A stretch of 64,000 nucleotides of DNA from Halorussus sp. MSC15.2 (GTDB taxonomy: Archaea; Halobacteriota; Halobacteria; Halobacteriales; Haladaptataceae): positions 663,345 to 727,344 of the forward strand of contig NZ_VSLZ01000003.1 of assembly GCF_010747475.1 (NCBI RefSeq), written 5' to 3'. Positions 37,869 to 46,654 of this stretch are shown piece by piece (positions within the stretch are counted from its first letter, which is position 1; every line of letters starts with the position of its first letter). Both the position numbers and the translations under genes were made by a program. The notes beneath the pieces are model-generated. The model saw only the letters and a program-made list of their open reading frames with translations. It was not told the DNA's origin and searched no databases.

Positions 37869-38540
37869 ATGACCGCTGTAATCGAAACCGAGCGCCTCAC
37901 GAGAGAGGTCGGCGGCGACCGAATCGTCGATTCGGTCTCGCTGTCGGTGGACGGGGGTGACGTCCTCGGCGTACTCGGTCCCTCGGGGGCCGGGAAGTCG
38001 TCGTTCCTCCGACTGCTCAACCGACTGGACGAACCGACCGCGGGCACGGTCTACCTCGACGGGACGGATTATCGGGACGTTCCGCCGCAGGAACTTCGTC
38101 ACCGCGTCGGCTACGTCCCTCAGCGGCCCGCGCTCCGTAGCGGGACCGTCCGCGAGAACGTCACCGTCGGTCCGCGATTACGGGGGGAGTCCGTGGACGA
38201 CGGACAAGTCGATACCCTCCTCGACCAAGTAGACCTCTCGGGGTACGGACCGCGGAAGGTGGACGACCTCTCGGGCGGCGAAGCGCAGCGGGTCGCCATC
38301 GCTCGGAGCGTCCTGAACCGGCCGGAGGTGCTGTTGCTCGACGAACCCACGTCGAGTCTGGACGCGGCCTCCGAGACGCGAGTCGAGGAGTTGCTCGCCG
38401 ACCTCCGGGACGAGTTCGGGTTGACGTACGTGCTGGTGACCCACGACCGCGAGCAGGCGAGGCGACTCGCCGACCGGGTCGCCGTCTTCGAGGACGGGCG
38501 CGTGACCGCGGCGGGGCCGGTCCGGGAGGTCGTCGCGTGA
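37869..38540 (+). CDS. ABC transporter ATP-binding protein (FetA/YbbL-like)
   Basis: A 223-residue ABC ATPase. Walker [19 protein letters not shown]-loop YVPQRPAL, signature [14 protein letters not shown], Walker [13 protein letters not shown] and switch [12 protein letters not shown] are all present. It overlaps by 4 bases with the UPF0014 permease gene, the pairing of the FetAB (YbbLM) iron-export system. Start at 37869 follows a TATA-like GATACAAAC at the leaderless distance. Confidence 0.9.
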   Translation: MTAVIETERLTREVGGDRIVDSVSLSVDGGDVLGVLGPSGAGKSSFLRLLNRLDEPTAGTVYLDGTDYRDVPPQELRHRVGYVPQRPALRSGTVRENVTVGPRLRGESVDDGQVDTLLDQVDLSGYGPRKVDDLSGGEAQRVAIARSVLNRPEVLLLDEPTSSLDAASETRVEELLADLRDEFGLTYVLVTHDREQARRLADRVAVFEDGRVTAAGPVREVVA

Positions 38541-39367
38541 ACCTCCTCGAACAGCTCCGCGACCCGGTCGTCCTGCGGGGACTCGCGCAGGTTGGGGTCG
38601 CGTCCGCACTCGCCGCGCTCGTACTCGGCATCTCGTACCTCCGGAACCTCGACCTCGAATCCGAACTGGGCCGGGCGTTCGTCAGGGGGTTCGTGCAGGT
38701 GGTCGCGATGGGCGCGTTCATCGGCGTCCTGTTCACCGTGCCGTTCGTCTGGAGCGGCGGCGTCGTCCTCGCCATGATAGTGATAGCGGCGTGGATATCG
38801 AAGGACCGGGGTGAGGGCGTTCCGGGAGTGTTCCGAGTCTCGCTCGTCAGTATCCTCTTCGGCGCGGGCGTCGTCATCACGACGATGCTCGCGGCGGGCG
38901 CGATAGAAGCGACGGTACGGAACCTCATCCCGGTCGGCGGGATGATAATCGCCAACGCGATGAAGACCAACTCGCTGGCTCTGGACCGGTTCAAGGGCGA
39001 AATCCAGTCGAACCGCGAGGAAATCGAGGCGGTCCTCTCGCTCGGCGTCCCGCCGGGGAAGGTCGTCTCCGACTACGCGACGACGAGCGTCCGGGCCTCG
39101 CTCATCCCCATGGTTGACTCGCTGAAGAGCCTCGGACTCGTCTACATCCCGGGGATGATGTCCGGGATGATTCTCGCGGGCGCGAACCCCATCTACGCCG
39201 CAGAGTACCAGTTCGTGATAATGGCGATGCTGTTCGCGGCGGGCGGACTGACGAGCATGACGAGTACGTTGCTCGTCAGCGAGTACGCCTTCACCGAGGC
39301 CGAACAGTTGAAGCCGTTCGAGGCGCCGGACGCCGGCGAGGACGAGGCGGGGGCGTCCGGCGGGTGA
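38537..39367 (+). CDS. UPF0014 family ABC permease (FetB/YbbM-like)
   Basis: A 276-residue membrane protein with about seven helices. The conserved UPF0014 core is visible: GGMIIANAMKTNSLALDRFK, the coupling segment VLSLGVPPGKVVSDYATTSVRASLIPMVDS, and GLVYIPGMMSGMILAGANPIYAAEYQF. With the overlapping ATPase it forms an exporter related to bacterial FetAB, implicated in iron efflux and oxidative-stress tolerance. The substrate in archaea is not established. It starts with GTG overlapping the upstream stop. Confidence 0.9.
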   Translation: MNLLEQLRDPVVLRGLAQVGVASALAALVLGISYLRNLDLESELGRAFVRGFVQVVAMGAFIGVLFTVPFVWSGGVVLAMIVIAAWISKDRGEGVPGVFRVSLVSILFGAGVVITTMLAAGAIEATVRNLIPVGGMIIANAMKTNSLALDRFKGEIQSNREEIEAVLSLGVPPGKVVSDYATTSVRASLIPMVDSLKSLGLVYIPGMMSGMILAGANPIYAAEYQFVIMAMLFAAGGLTSMTSTLLVSEYAFTEAEQLKPFEAPDAGEDEAGASGG

Positions 39368-39398
39368 GTCGTGCCCGACCGTGGGAGGCGAGTTGCGG

Positions 39399-39642
39399 CG
39401 AGCCTTCGTTCGCTCCGCTCACGAAGACACCGACGAACAAACCGCATCCGTCGAGCCTTTCCTCACTTCGTTCGCGAAGACACCGAAAAATAAACTGCAT
39501 CTTTCGAGCCTTCGTTCGCTCCGCTCACGAAGACACCGACGAACAAACCGCGTCCGTCGAGCCTTCCCTCACTTCGTTCGCGAAGACACCGAAAAATAAA
39601 CCGCATCTTTCGAGCCTTCGTTCGCTCCGCTCACGAAGACAA
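39399..39642 (+). repeat. 106-bp tandem repeat, 2.3 copies, built from 53-bp halves
   Basis: Copies begin at 39399, 39505 and 39611 (CGAGCCTTCGTTCGCTCCGC each time), spaced exactly 106 bases; the third is cut after about 32 bases. Each unit is two related 53-base halves, CGAGCCTTCGTTCGC... and CGAGCCTTTCCTCAC..., both ending ACCG...TAAAC/CC-GCATC. Each half carries a hairpin, CTTCG...CGAAG. It fills the gap between the FetB-like gene and the aminopeptidase. A frame runs through it but has no protein-like composition. Function unknown; a structured 3' region or recombination product are options. Confidence 0.9.
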
Positions 39643-39674
39643 GACCTAACCTCTCGCCGACCAATCTCCCGACC

Positions 39675-40619
39675 ATGAGCCTCCGAGACGCGGCCGAGAC
39701 CGCCATCACGCAGTGTCTCGCCCTCGAAGAGACCGAGTCGTGTTGCATCGTCACCGACGACAAGCGCGAACCCATCGGCGAGGCGCTCTACGACGTGGCC
39801 AGCGAGGTCACCGACGACGCGACCATCGTCCGGTTCCCGCCGGGCGCGTCCCACGGCGCGGAACCGCCCGCGCCGGTCTCGGCCGCGATGGCCGCCAGCG
39901 ACGTGTTCCTCGCGCCGACGACCAAGAGCCTGAGCCACACCCGCGCTCGCGGAAAGGCCAACGAGGCGGGCGCTCGCGGCGCGACCCTGCCCGGCATCAC
40001 CGAGGAGGTGTTCACCACCGGACTGCAGGCCGACTACGAGACCATCGCGCGACACTGCGAGGACGTGCTCGAACAGGTCGCCGACGCCGACGAGATTCGA
40101 GTCACGTCGCCCCAAGGGACCGACATCACCTTCGAACCGGGCGACCGGGAGTGGCTGGACGACACCGGCATCGTCCACGAGGCGGGCGGGTTCTCGAACC
40201 TCCCGGCGGGCGAGGTGTTCGTCAGCCCCGAGACGGCCGACGGCACCTACGTCGTGGACGGGACGATGATGCCCCACGGTCTGCTGGAGGAGGGCCAGAC
40301 CCTCGAGTTCGACGTGGAGGACGGGCAGGTCACGCGCATCTCCGACGACGAAATCCGACAGAGCGTCGAGGACGCCGCGGAGGAAGTCGGCGACGCGGCC
40401 TACAACCTCGCGGAACTGGGCATCGGGACGAACGTCGCCGTCACGGAACTGGTCGGGTCCGTCCTGCTGGACGAGAAGGCGGGCGGCACGGTCCACATCG
40501 CCATCGGCGACGACGCGGGCATCGGCGGCGACACCGAGGCCCCCATCCACTTCGACGGGATTCTCCGCGAACCGACGGTTTACGCCGACGGTGAGGAAAT
40601 CGACCTGCCGCAACCCTGA
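39675..40619 (+). CDS. M29 family aminopeptidase-like protein
   Basis: A 314-residue protein of the leucyl/thermophilic aminopeptidase (M29) family. Visible segments are SAAMAASDVFLAPTTKSLSHTRAR, GTDITFEPGDREWLDDTG, and GGFSNLPAGEVFVSPETADG with the conserved metal-binding Glu; then AELGIGTNVAV and GTVHIAIGDDAGIGG near the end. Bacterial members bind two metals and remove N-terminal residues. It starts right after the tandem repeat. Confidence 0.87.
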   Translation: MSLRDAAETAITQCLALEETESCCIVTDDKREPIGEALYDVASEVTDDATIVRFPPGASHGAEPPAPVSAAMAASDVFLAPTTKSLSHTRARGKANEAGARGATLPGITEEVFTTGLQADYETIARHCEDVLEQVADADEIRVTSPQGTDITFEPGDREWLDDTGIVHEAGGFSNLPAGEVFVSPETADGTYVVDGTMMPHGLLEEGQTLEFDVEDGQVTRISDDEIRQSVEDAAEEVGDAAYNLAELGIGTNVAVTELVGSVLLDEKAGGTVHIAIGDDAGIGGDTEAPIHFDGILREPTVYADGEEIDLPQP

Positions 40620-40637
40620 CCGGTGGACGACGGAGCC

Positions 40638-40976
40638 ATGGAACGCGAAATCCACGGCCGGACGGCGCGCGGCGTCGAAGTCGGTCCGGAGACGCGGTGC
40701 GCCCACTACGATACCGACCGCGACGTGGTGGCCCTGCGGTTCGCCTGCTGTGACGAGTACTACCCCTGCTTCCGGTGTCACGACGCCGCGGCGGACCACG
40801 ACGCCGAGCGAGTTTCGGTAGAGAGTTCGGCGTCGGCGGTGCTGTGCGGCGTCTGCGGTGCGGAGTTGACCCCCCGCGAGTTCGTGGACGGGACCCACGA
40901 GTGCCCGGAGTGCGGGGTCGAGTTCAACCCGGGATGTGCCGACCACTACGAGCTATATTTCGATTTCGGGGAGTAG
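40638..40976 (+). CDS. CHY zinc-finger protein
   Basis: A 112-residue CHY-type zinc finger. The family pattern is clear: TRCAHYDTDRDVVALRF, CCDEYYPCFRCHD and then two CxxC pairs (CGVCGAEL, CPECGVEFNPGC). Three zinc ions would be bound. CHY domains in eukaryotes sit in ubiquitin ligases such as Pirh2; stand-alone archaeal versions have no known role. ATG 40638 is chosen over a GTG at 40623 five codons upstream. Confidence 0.88.
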   Translation: MEREIHGRTARGVEVGPETRCAHYDTDRDVVALRFACCDEYYPCFRCHDAAADHDAERVSVESSASAVLCGVCGAELTPREFVDGTHECPECGVEFNPGCADHYELYFDFGE

Positions 40977-41045
40977 TTACGGAGCGTTCTTTCGAGGCAC
41001 GTCACGAGGTGCGTCGATAGAAACGAGGCAGGTCGAGTCACGTCG

Positions 41046-41935
41046 TCACTCCTCGGCCGTCCGCCGAATCAGGTCGGCGAGTCGGTCGTAGAACCCGGCG
41101 TCGTACTTCGTCTCGGCGTCGATGGTCGGCCGGGCGTTGGTCTCGTTGACCACCGCGCGGTCGTCAGAGACCAGAATATCGACGCGAGGTAGTCGATGTC
41201 GAGTGCCTCGGCCGTGCGCTCGGCGAGAGTGCGGAGATTCGCCGGCAGGTCCACGCCGGTCGCCACCGCGCCGCGGTGGACGTTGTGCTTCCAGCGGTTG
41301 GGGCGCGTCTCGTCGGTCACCCCGTCGTCGGTCGAGTCCGGGAGGCGGCGCTCGACGCCGCCGACGCACTCGCCGTCCACGACCATCGCGCGGTAGTCCG
41401 TGGCCTCGGGGACGTACTCCTGAACGAGGAACGACTTATCGCCGGTGGCGCGGTAGTCGTGGACCAAATCGAGGTAGTCGGTCACGCCGAGGTAGGAGTC
41501 GGCGTCGCCGACCTTCGCCACGCCGACGCCCCGCGTCGTGGAGTTGGGCTTGACCACGACCGGCGGGTCGAACCGGTCGAAGGCCGCGAGCAGGTCGGAC
41601 TCGTCGGCGGGGTTCGAGACGAGGACGGTCTCCGGAACGGGAATCCCCGCACGTTCGAGCGCCGCGATTACACCGGCCTTGTTCCGCGACGTGAGGACCG
41701 CCTCGCGGTCGTTGACCCACGGCACGTCGAGGAGCGCGTCCGCGACGCCGCCCTCCATCGCCCGCGAGGGGTAGACGAACCCCGCGTCGAACTCGTCGCT
41801 ACGCCACGGCGGGTCCGACAGCGATATCGCCCGGTTCTCCGTGGGGACGTGGTGGACCGCGACGTCGCGTTCGGCCAAGGGGTCGCGCATGCGCTCGAAC
41901 GTCTCCTCTCGGTAGGCGACCGCGAGGTCCAGCAT
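41046..41935 (-). CDS. RimK-like ATP-grasp ligase, apparent frameshift
   Basis: An ATP-grasp protein of about 296 residues after correction. The order is a Rossmann-like head with SLSDPPWRSDEFDAGFVYPSR, then GIPVPETVLV, the ATP-binding VVKPNSTTRGVGVAKV and FLVQEYVPEATDYRAMVVDG. The frame breaks near 41185 after LDIDYL; one added base (GGC for GC) yields GVDILVSDDRAVVNETNARP, the essential magnesium-binding end. Such enzymes ligate amino acids to acidic peptides or cofactors (as RimK, LysX or coenzyme F420 ligases do). The substrate is unknown. Confidence 0.83.
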
Positions 41936-42086
41936 ACGCTACCGGAGGGAGCGCGCGGGTAAAAAGGTGGATGGACCGAGCGAATCCGAACTCGACCGGC
42001 CGGCGCTGGAGAGAGACTCGACCGACGGGACCGGCGAGCCAGCGGCTCACGGGCGAAGAACGCAGGAAAAGGCGACGAAAGACCGC

Positions 42087-42616
42087 TTACGCGACGAGAA
42101 GCTTCTCGCCCTTCTCGACCTTGATGCGGCACGGCGGCGAAATCTTGTTGTAGGCGCGGCGGAGCGCGTCCTTCACGACGGGCGCGTCCTCTGGCTGGCA
42201 CCACGCGGTGAAGATGCGGTCGTTGCGCGGGATGCGGGCGGCCGTCCCGACGACCTTCCCGAACGCCTGACGCATCCCGTCGGAGACACGGTCCGCACCC
42301 GCGCGGTCGCCTGCTTGTTCTCCCGGATGACGTGGTGGGGGAACTTGCGGAGAATCATCTTGTAGTTCTCCGGGCCGAGTTCCTTGATGAGGTGGCGGTT
42401 GGCCGAGAGGCGCGAGGCCTCCAGCGAACCGTGACGGAGCTGACACTCCTCCTCGGTGATGAGGCTAATCTGGACGGGGTAGTCGTCCTGGTTGCTCTCG
42501 AGGTTGCCCATCTCGTGCTGTGCGATTTTGGAACCGGGGATGCCGGTGATGTACTCGCGTCGGGTGTACGGCTGCTTGCTAATCTCCCGGTACATCGAGG
42601 CGGGTTTGTCCGACAT
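42087..42616 (-). CDS. rpl10e: 50S ribosomal protein L10e (L16 equivalent), apparent frameshift
   Basis: Archaeal L10e (uL16), an essential component near the peptidyl-transferase centre. The N-terminal part [20 protein letters not shown] to [11 protein letters not shown] is intact. At 42304/42305 the frame is lost; one added G (ACCGGCGCGG for ACCGCGCGG) gives [20 protein letters not shown] and continues to [11 protein letters not shown]. The corrected length of 176 residues is exactly that of haloarchaeal L10e. Since a haloarchaeon cannot do without it, this frameshift is almost surely a sequence error. Confidence 0.95.
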
Positions 42617-42724
42617 GGTTATTACTGGATTCTGAGGGTCACGCGGCGGATAAACCCTTCGATGCGAGGTAGTGCGATTCGGCGTCGTGCGGGTCCGAGA
42701 CCCTCGGGAACACCTCGCACGGAG

Positions 42725-43315
42725 TCACTCGACCGGGACGTACGCGGCGAGTCCGGGCGGAAGTCGGTCGGCGAGCGATTCGCCGACGTCGACCAGTCGT
42801 TTCCGGAAGACGGCGTAGACGGTCGAGACCCCGAGAAACGCGAGGACGACCAGTTGCAGTCGTCCGACGTAGAGCAGGCCGGGCACCGCGAACACCGCGG
42901 CCAGCAACAGGTCCTCGGGCGCACCGTCGTAGCGAATCCATCGCCGCGGCGCGACCCACCGACCGCGGCGGTGGTCGTACACCGCCCGGTCGGAGGTGGC
43001 GAGCCACGGCCGGAGTTCCAGACCGCCGCCGAGGGCGTCGCTGGCGGAGTGAACCGCCGCGGACGCGAGGAAGACCGCCGCGGCGACGGTGGCGGCTGTC
43101 GGAGCCACGGCCGCGAGTCCGAGCGCCGGAAGCGCCAGCAGCGAGTAGTACACCGGGAAGTGGAGGTCCTTCCGGTGGTCGCCCGCGAGGTCGAGGTCCG
43201 GGAAGAGACCGCCGACCGCACCCGACGATATCGCGGCGGTAGCGAACTCGGGCGCGACGAACAGCGCCACCGCTCCGAGCGCCATCCCGAACAGGGCGTG
43301 CGTAGTCGCCATCAT
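42725..43315 (-). CDS. Membrane-bound metal-dependent hydrolase (YdjM/DUF457 family)
   Basis: A 196-residue protein with four to five hydrophobic helices. The family signature is at the N-terminus, MMATTHALFGMALG, and then GGLFPDLDLAGDHRKDLHFPVYYS, which contains the D-x-D and H-R-x-x-x-H residues typical of this YdjM-like group; HSASDALGGGLELRPW follows. The exact reaction is not known; the name comes from a predicted phospholipase-like metal site. Confidence 0.83.
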   Translation of the reverse strand: MMATTHALFGMALGAVALFVAPEFATAAISSGAVGGLFPDLDLAGDHRKDLHFPVYYSLLALPALGLAAVAPTAATVAAAVFLASAAVHSASDALGGGLELRPWLATSDRAVYDHRRGRWVAPRRWIRYDGAPEDLLLAAVFAVPGLLYVGRLQLVVLAFLGVSTVYAVFRKRLVDVGESLADRLPPGLAAYVPVE

Positions 43316-43339
43316 GGTGAGTACGGGTAGGAAGCGCGT

Positions 43340-44223
43340 CTATTCAAACTTGTTGTTGTCCGAAGGTCGGAATACGACGAGGGTGAGCGCCGCCAGCAGG
43401 CCGCCCTCGACGAACCCTGCACCGTGGGCGAAGACGTTAGTGAACGTCCCGTCGGCCACCGGGTCCGCCGGGAAGAGACCGAAGACCAACCAGACCAACA
43501 GCGCGAGCACGAGACCGACGTACAACAGGTCTATCCCGACCTGTCGGTAGTGGTCGTCGCCGTACGTCCGGCCGCGAGTTCGGGAAGCGATACCCGAGAC
43601 GGCCAGAGCGAGACCGGCCGTGACCGCCGTCCCTTCGAGGACGGTGACGCGTCCGGCGTAAATCCAGAGCAGTTCCCCGAGCAGGAGCAGGACCGCGAAC
43701 TGACCGACGAAGAAGACGGTCTCGCGCGAGTAGGTCCGCCGGAGGTGGACCGCGACCGCGACCAGCAGAAAGCCGCCGAACCCGGCCACTACGCCCGAAA
43801 ACCCGCGGGAGACGGGCGAGGCGACGGGGAACCGCGTTTCGAGGAGGGCGTAGCTCGTGAGGTTGACCGCGACGGGGAGGACCACGAGGAACACCGGGAA
43901 GGTCCGGCGGAACCACGCCCGGCGGTCGGCGTGGAGACAGACGAGGTACGTGACCATCGACAGCGAGACGTAGCCGCCGACGTTGCTCAACAGGTGGCCG
44001 GTTCCGGCGTGGACGTAGGCCGCGGTGAACAGGGTGACGGGGTCGAACGCGGCGTGGTCGAACGCGAGGCGGTCGTGGACCGCGACCGGGAGCAACAACT
44101 GGACCGCGACGAGCGCGACACCGACGACTGCGATGGCCGCGAGGTCGGCCGCGATGGACGACGAGAGTAGCCGAAGGCCTCGGAGTCGGCCGACAGGTCG
44201 AACCTCGCGGAGGCGTCGCTCAT
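43340..44223 (-). CDS. Divergent rhomboid family intramembrane protease, apparent frameshift
   Basis: A membrane protein of about 294 residues after correction, with seven or so helices. Rhomboid features: HAGTGHLLSN (His72-x4-His77-x3-Asn81), the Ser143 in RGFSGVVAGFGG and the partner His267 in NVFAHGAGFVEG. The start MSDASARFDLSADSEAFG at 44223 is out of frame with the rest; one added base near 44167 (GGCCTACTC for GGCTACTC) gives GLLSSSIAADLAAIA and joins the two. It differs from the rhomboid at 4972 in its larger size. Substrate unknown. Confidence 0.78.
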
Positions 44224-44328
44224 TCGAAGTCGAGTTCGTGCGCGACCACCAAAAGCGTCGCCCCGGTCGCTACCCGCAAGACCGAGGGCTACCAGAACGA
44301 CTAATGAAATCACGGCCGCACGGACGGT

Positions 44329-45176
44329 ATGGTCGAGGTCAGCGAGAACCAGAGCGACACGTTCGACATCGGCGGCGAACTGACGGTCCACAGACTCGCG
44401 TACGGCGCGATGCGGTTGACCGGCGAGGACATCATCGGCAGGCCCGACGACGAGGACGAGGCCCGCGAGGTCCTCCGGCGCGCCGTCGAGATGAACGTGG
44501 ACTTCGTGGACACCGCCGACTCCTACGGTCCCGGGGTCAGCGAGCGCATCATCCGCGAGGCCATCGAACCCGACGACGCGGTTGTGGGGACCAAGGCCGG
44601 ACTCCTCCGGAACCGGTCGGGCGACTGGATTCCCCACGGCGGTCCCGACTACTTCCGAAATCAGGTTCTCACCAGCATCGACCGACTCGGCGTCGATAGC
44701 ATCGACCTCTACCAGTTGCACACCCCCGACGTGGACGCCTCCTTCGAGGAGGCGTCCAGACGTTCGCGGAACTGAAGGACGACGGACTGGTCGACCACGT
44801 CGGCCTGAGCAACGTCAGCGTCGAGCAGTTGGACGAGGCCCGCGACGTGGTGGACGTGGCGACGGTCCAGAACGAGTACAACGTCGGCAACCGCGACCAC
44901 GAGGACGTGCTGGAGGCCTGCGAGGACGCCGGAATCGGCTTTATCTCGTACTTCCCCATCGGCGGCGGCGACTTGGGCGAGAAGCGGTCGGTGCTGGAGG
45001 ACGTGGCCGAGAACCACGACGCCACGCCGCGACAGGTCGCGCTGGCGTGGTTGCTCCACCACTCGCCCGTCACCATCCCGATTCCGGGCACCTCCAGCGT
45101 GGACCACCTCGAGCAGAACGTCGCCGCGTCGGCTATCGACCTCTCCGACGAGGAGATGAAGCGACTCGACGAGTAG
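44329..45176 (+). CDS. Aldo/keto reductase, apparent frameshift
   Basis: A 282-residue NADP-dependent oxidoreductase after correction. Family motifs: LAYGAMRLTG, VDFVDTADSYGPGVSER with the catalytic Asp and Tyr, GTKAGLLR with the catalytic Lys, and YQLHTPD with His; at the end PIPGTSSVDHLEQNV is the cofactor-binding motif. The frame is lost at about 44754; one added G (GGCGGTCC for GGCGTCC) reads EEAVQTFAELKDDGLVDHVGLSNVS. Substrate unknown. Divergent from the rhomboid gene. Confidence 0.88.
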
Positions 45177-45208
45177 GCGGCCTCGCTCCGGGTTTTCTCG
45201 GCATAGCA

Positions 45209-45252
45209 CTCGCCGACGGTCGTCTACGCGCTCGCCAACGGTCGTCTGCGAG
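45209..45252 (+). repeat. 22-bp direct repeat, two copies
   Basis: CTCGCCGACGGTCGTCTACGCG-type units at 45209-45230 and 45231-45252 differ at only a few positions. They lie just downstream of the aldo/keto reductase in a noncoding gap. Confidence 0.6.
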
Positions 45253-45316
45253 ACGTTCGGGGACCGGTTCAGATGTCTCTCGAAACGTCACGTCGTCGGA
45301 TGTTCGTGGATACCCG

Positions 45317-45379
45317 GTATCAGTCGTAACTAGTTCAGTATCGGTCGTGACGCGGCCAGTGTCAGTCGTCACGACGGCT
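45317..45379 (+). repeat. 21-bp direct repeats, three copies
   Basis: Three adjoining 21-base units (45317-45337, 45338-45358, 45359-45379) share the core GTATC-GTCGT-AC (second: GTATCGGTCGTGACGC; third: GTGTCAGTCGTCACGA). On the minus strand they could encode a V-T-T-D-T repeat, but no start or stop context supports a gene. The AT-rich tail of the gap follows. Confidence 0.6.
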
Positions 45380-45437
45380 AACGCCGTCGCTCGGCGCGAA
45401 AATAAACGAAGTAAGTTAGTTTATCTGAAAGTCCGAA

Positions 45438-45632
45438 TCAGAGTCGCTGGACGTTGGTCGCTCGCGGACCCTTGTCAGCCTGCTCGATGTCGAACTCGAT
45501 TTCCTGTCCCTCTTCGAGGTCCGGACCGCCAACGTCCTCCATGTGGAAGAAAACGTCCTCGTCCGCGTCCTCAGTTTCGATAAAGCCGTAACCGCCTGTG
45601 TCGTTGAAGAAGTCGACCGTTCCTTTCGCCAT
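45438..45632 (-). CDS. cspA: Cold-shock domain protein
   Basis: A 64-residue OB-fold RNA chaperone. RNP1 is GGYGFIET and RNP2 DVFFHMED, both in canonical spacing, and the C-terminus is GPRATNVQRL. It has the acidic surface typical of haloarchaeal CspA. A TATA-like CTTATCC at 45659-45665 lies 27-33 bases upstream, so the transcript is probably leaderless. Confidence 0.96.
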   Translation of the reverse strand: MAKGTVDFFNDTGGYGFIETEDADEDVFFHMEDVGGPDLEEGQEIEFDIEQADKGPRATNVQRL

Positions 45633-45949
45633 TGCGATTTGAGAGAGTACCGGCTTACGGATAAGACTTCCGAGATAGCTGGTGTCACGGACCCCTCCGG
45701 AATCGCGTCCGCCTCGCGGACGAACGCGACTTGGCGGTGGACGTCAAACTCGACCGACCGGTCGGCGACCGTCTCCGTGCCGGGGGTGAGTAATCGAGGT
45801 CGGACCGCTCGGTGCAGCAGGGACCGACGCCGATGGGGCTTTCACCGTGGCCGCAATTGGTGTTCGCGTACCTGAATCTCCCGCAGGCGCGCGGAGAGTG
45901 ACACGACCAACATCAAAAGGTAAAGTGCCTCTGTTCCGGATACACTGGT
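45633..45949. other. Noncoding gap of 317 bases between cspA and the Lrp gene
   Basis: Holds the divergent promoters of cspA and the Lrp-type gene (ATCAAAAGGTAAAGTG before the latter). Several short open frames exist but none has a plausible start with acidic haloarchaeal composition. I see no gene. Confidence 0.5.
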
Positions 45950-46435
45950 ATGACTGACGAGGAAATCGACGACGTCGACGAAGCAATCCTGTATGCACTT
46001 CAAGAAGACGCTCGTAACATGTCGTCCGGAGATATCGCGGAGCGGACCGACACCTCGGACAGTACCGTCCGCAAGCGCATCCAGCAGCTCGAATCCGACG
46101 ACATAATCAAAGGATACAGCGCCAGCGTCGATTATCAGAAAGCGGGCTATCCGCTCCGAATGTTGCTGTACTGCACTGCTTCGATACCCGAGCGTGGTGA
46201 CCGCATCACCGATATCCTCGAAATAGACGGCGTCGTATCGGTACAGGAGTTGGTCACCGGTGAACAGAACCTCCTCGTCACCGTCGTCGGCGAGTCCGAC
46301 AGCGACATCACACCGGTCGCACAGAAACTCCTCGATATGGGACTCACCGTGGCCGACGAAGTCCTCGTTCGGAGCCACGAGACGACGCCCTTCGGCAGGT
46401 TCGATTCCGAAACCCACGCACAGAACGATTCCTAG
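45950..46435 (+). CDS. Lrp/AsnC family transcriptional regulator
   Basis: A 161-residue regulator. Residues 1-60 form the winged helix (DEAILYALQEDARNMSSGDIAERT then STVRKRIQQLESDDIIKGY), and residues about 70-150 the ligand-binding RAM/ACT domain (VSVQELVTGEQNLLVTVVGES). Lrp-type proteins bind palindromic sites as dimers or octamers. The next gene pair on the same strand is dabB-dabA with a palindrome at its promoter, so this protein is a candidate regulator of that pair. The effector is unknown. Confidence 0.93.
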   Translation: MTDEEIDDVDEAILYALQEDARNMSSGDIAERTDTSDSTVRKRIQQLESDDIIKGYSASVDYQKAGYPLRMLLYCTASIPERGDRITDILEIDGVVSVQELVTGEQNLLVTVVGESDSDITPVAQKLLDMGLTVADEVLVRSHETTPFGRFDSETHAQNDS

Positions 46436-46620
46436 TCGAGGACGCGTTTCCCGCTCGGTCGCGCGACGCATACCTGTACCGAGTCGGTCTCGTTCTCCGA
46501 CGGGTCGTCCTCGACGGTGCGACAGGCCCGGCCACGGTCCGGCCTCGTCGCCCCGGAGACACGTCGGTACGGGTCGAAGTCTCCCGACCCGACTCCGCTA
46601 CCGGACACCCAGAGAAACAT
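46432..46620 (-). CDS. Possible small protein of 62 residues (weak)
   Basis: A frame on the minus strand, MFLWVSGSGVGSGDFDPYRR to QVCVARPSGKRVLD, ends 4 bases inside the stop of the Lrp gene. Its second half is acidic and plausible (CRTVEDDPSENETDSVQ), with two Cys. There is no clear promoter or family match. The gap 46436-46757 otherwise contains the dab promoter. Confidence 0.3.
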   Translation of the reverse strand: MFLWVSGSGVGSGDFDPYRRVSGATRPDRGRACRTVEDDPSENETDSVQVCVARPSGKRVLD

Positions 46621-46654
46621 AATGTTCTATCATTTCCGAATTGCGAACAGAGTG

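Noticed and set aside
39399..39642. CRISPR array
   Set aside because: Units are tandem without unique spacers, and no cas genes are near.
39364..39678. Possible repeat protein in the 106-bp tandem repeat
   Set aside because: The frame (K-T-P-T-N-K-P and R-S-L-R-S repeats) lacks haloarchaeal composition and continues only because the repeat length and frame chance to agree; 106 is not a multiple of 3, so copies are read in different frames.
45133..45372. Minus-strand frame with V-T-T-D-T repeats
   Set aside because: It overlaps the end of the aldo/keto reductase, has no promoter and has an Arg-rich remainder.
45790..45957. Open frame upstream of the Lrp gene (VIEVGPLGAAGTDADG...)
   Set aside because: It has no proper start, is not acidic and overlaps the Lrp promoter and start.
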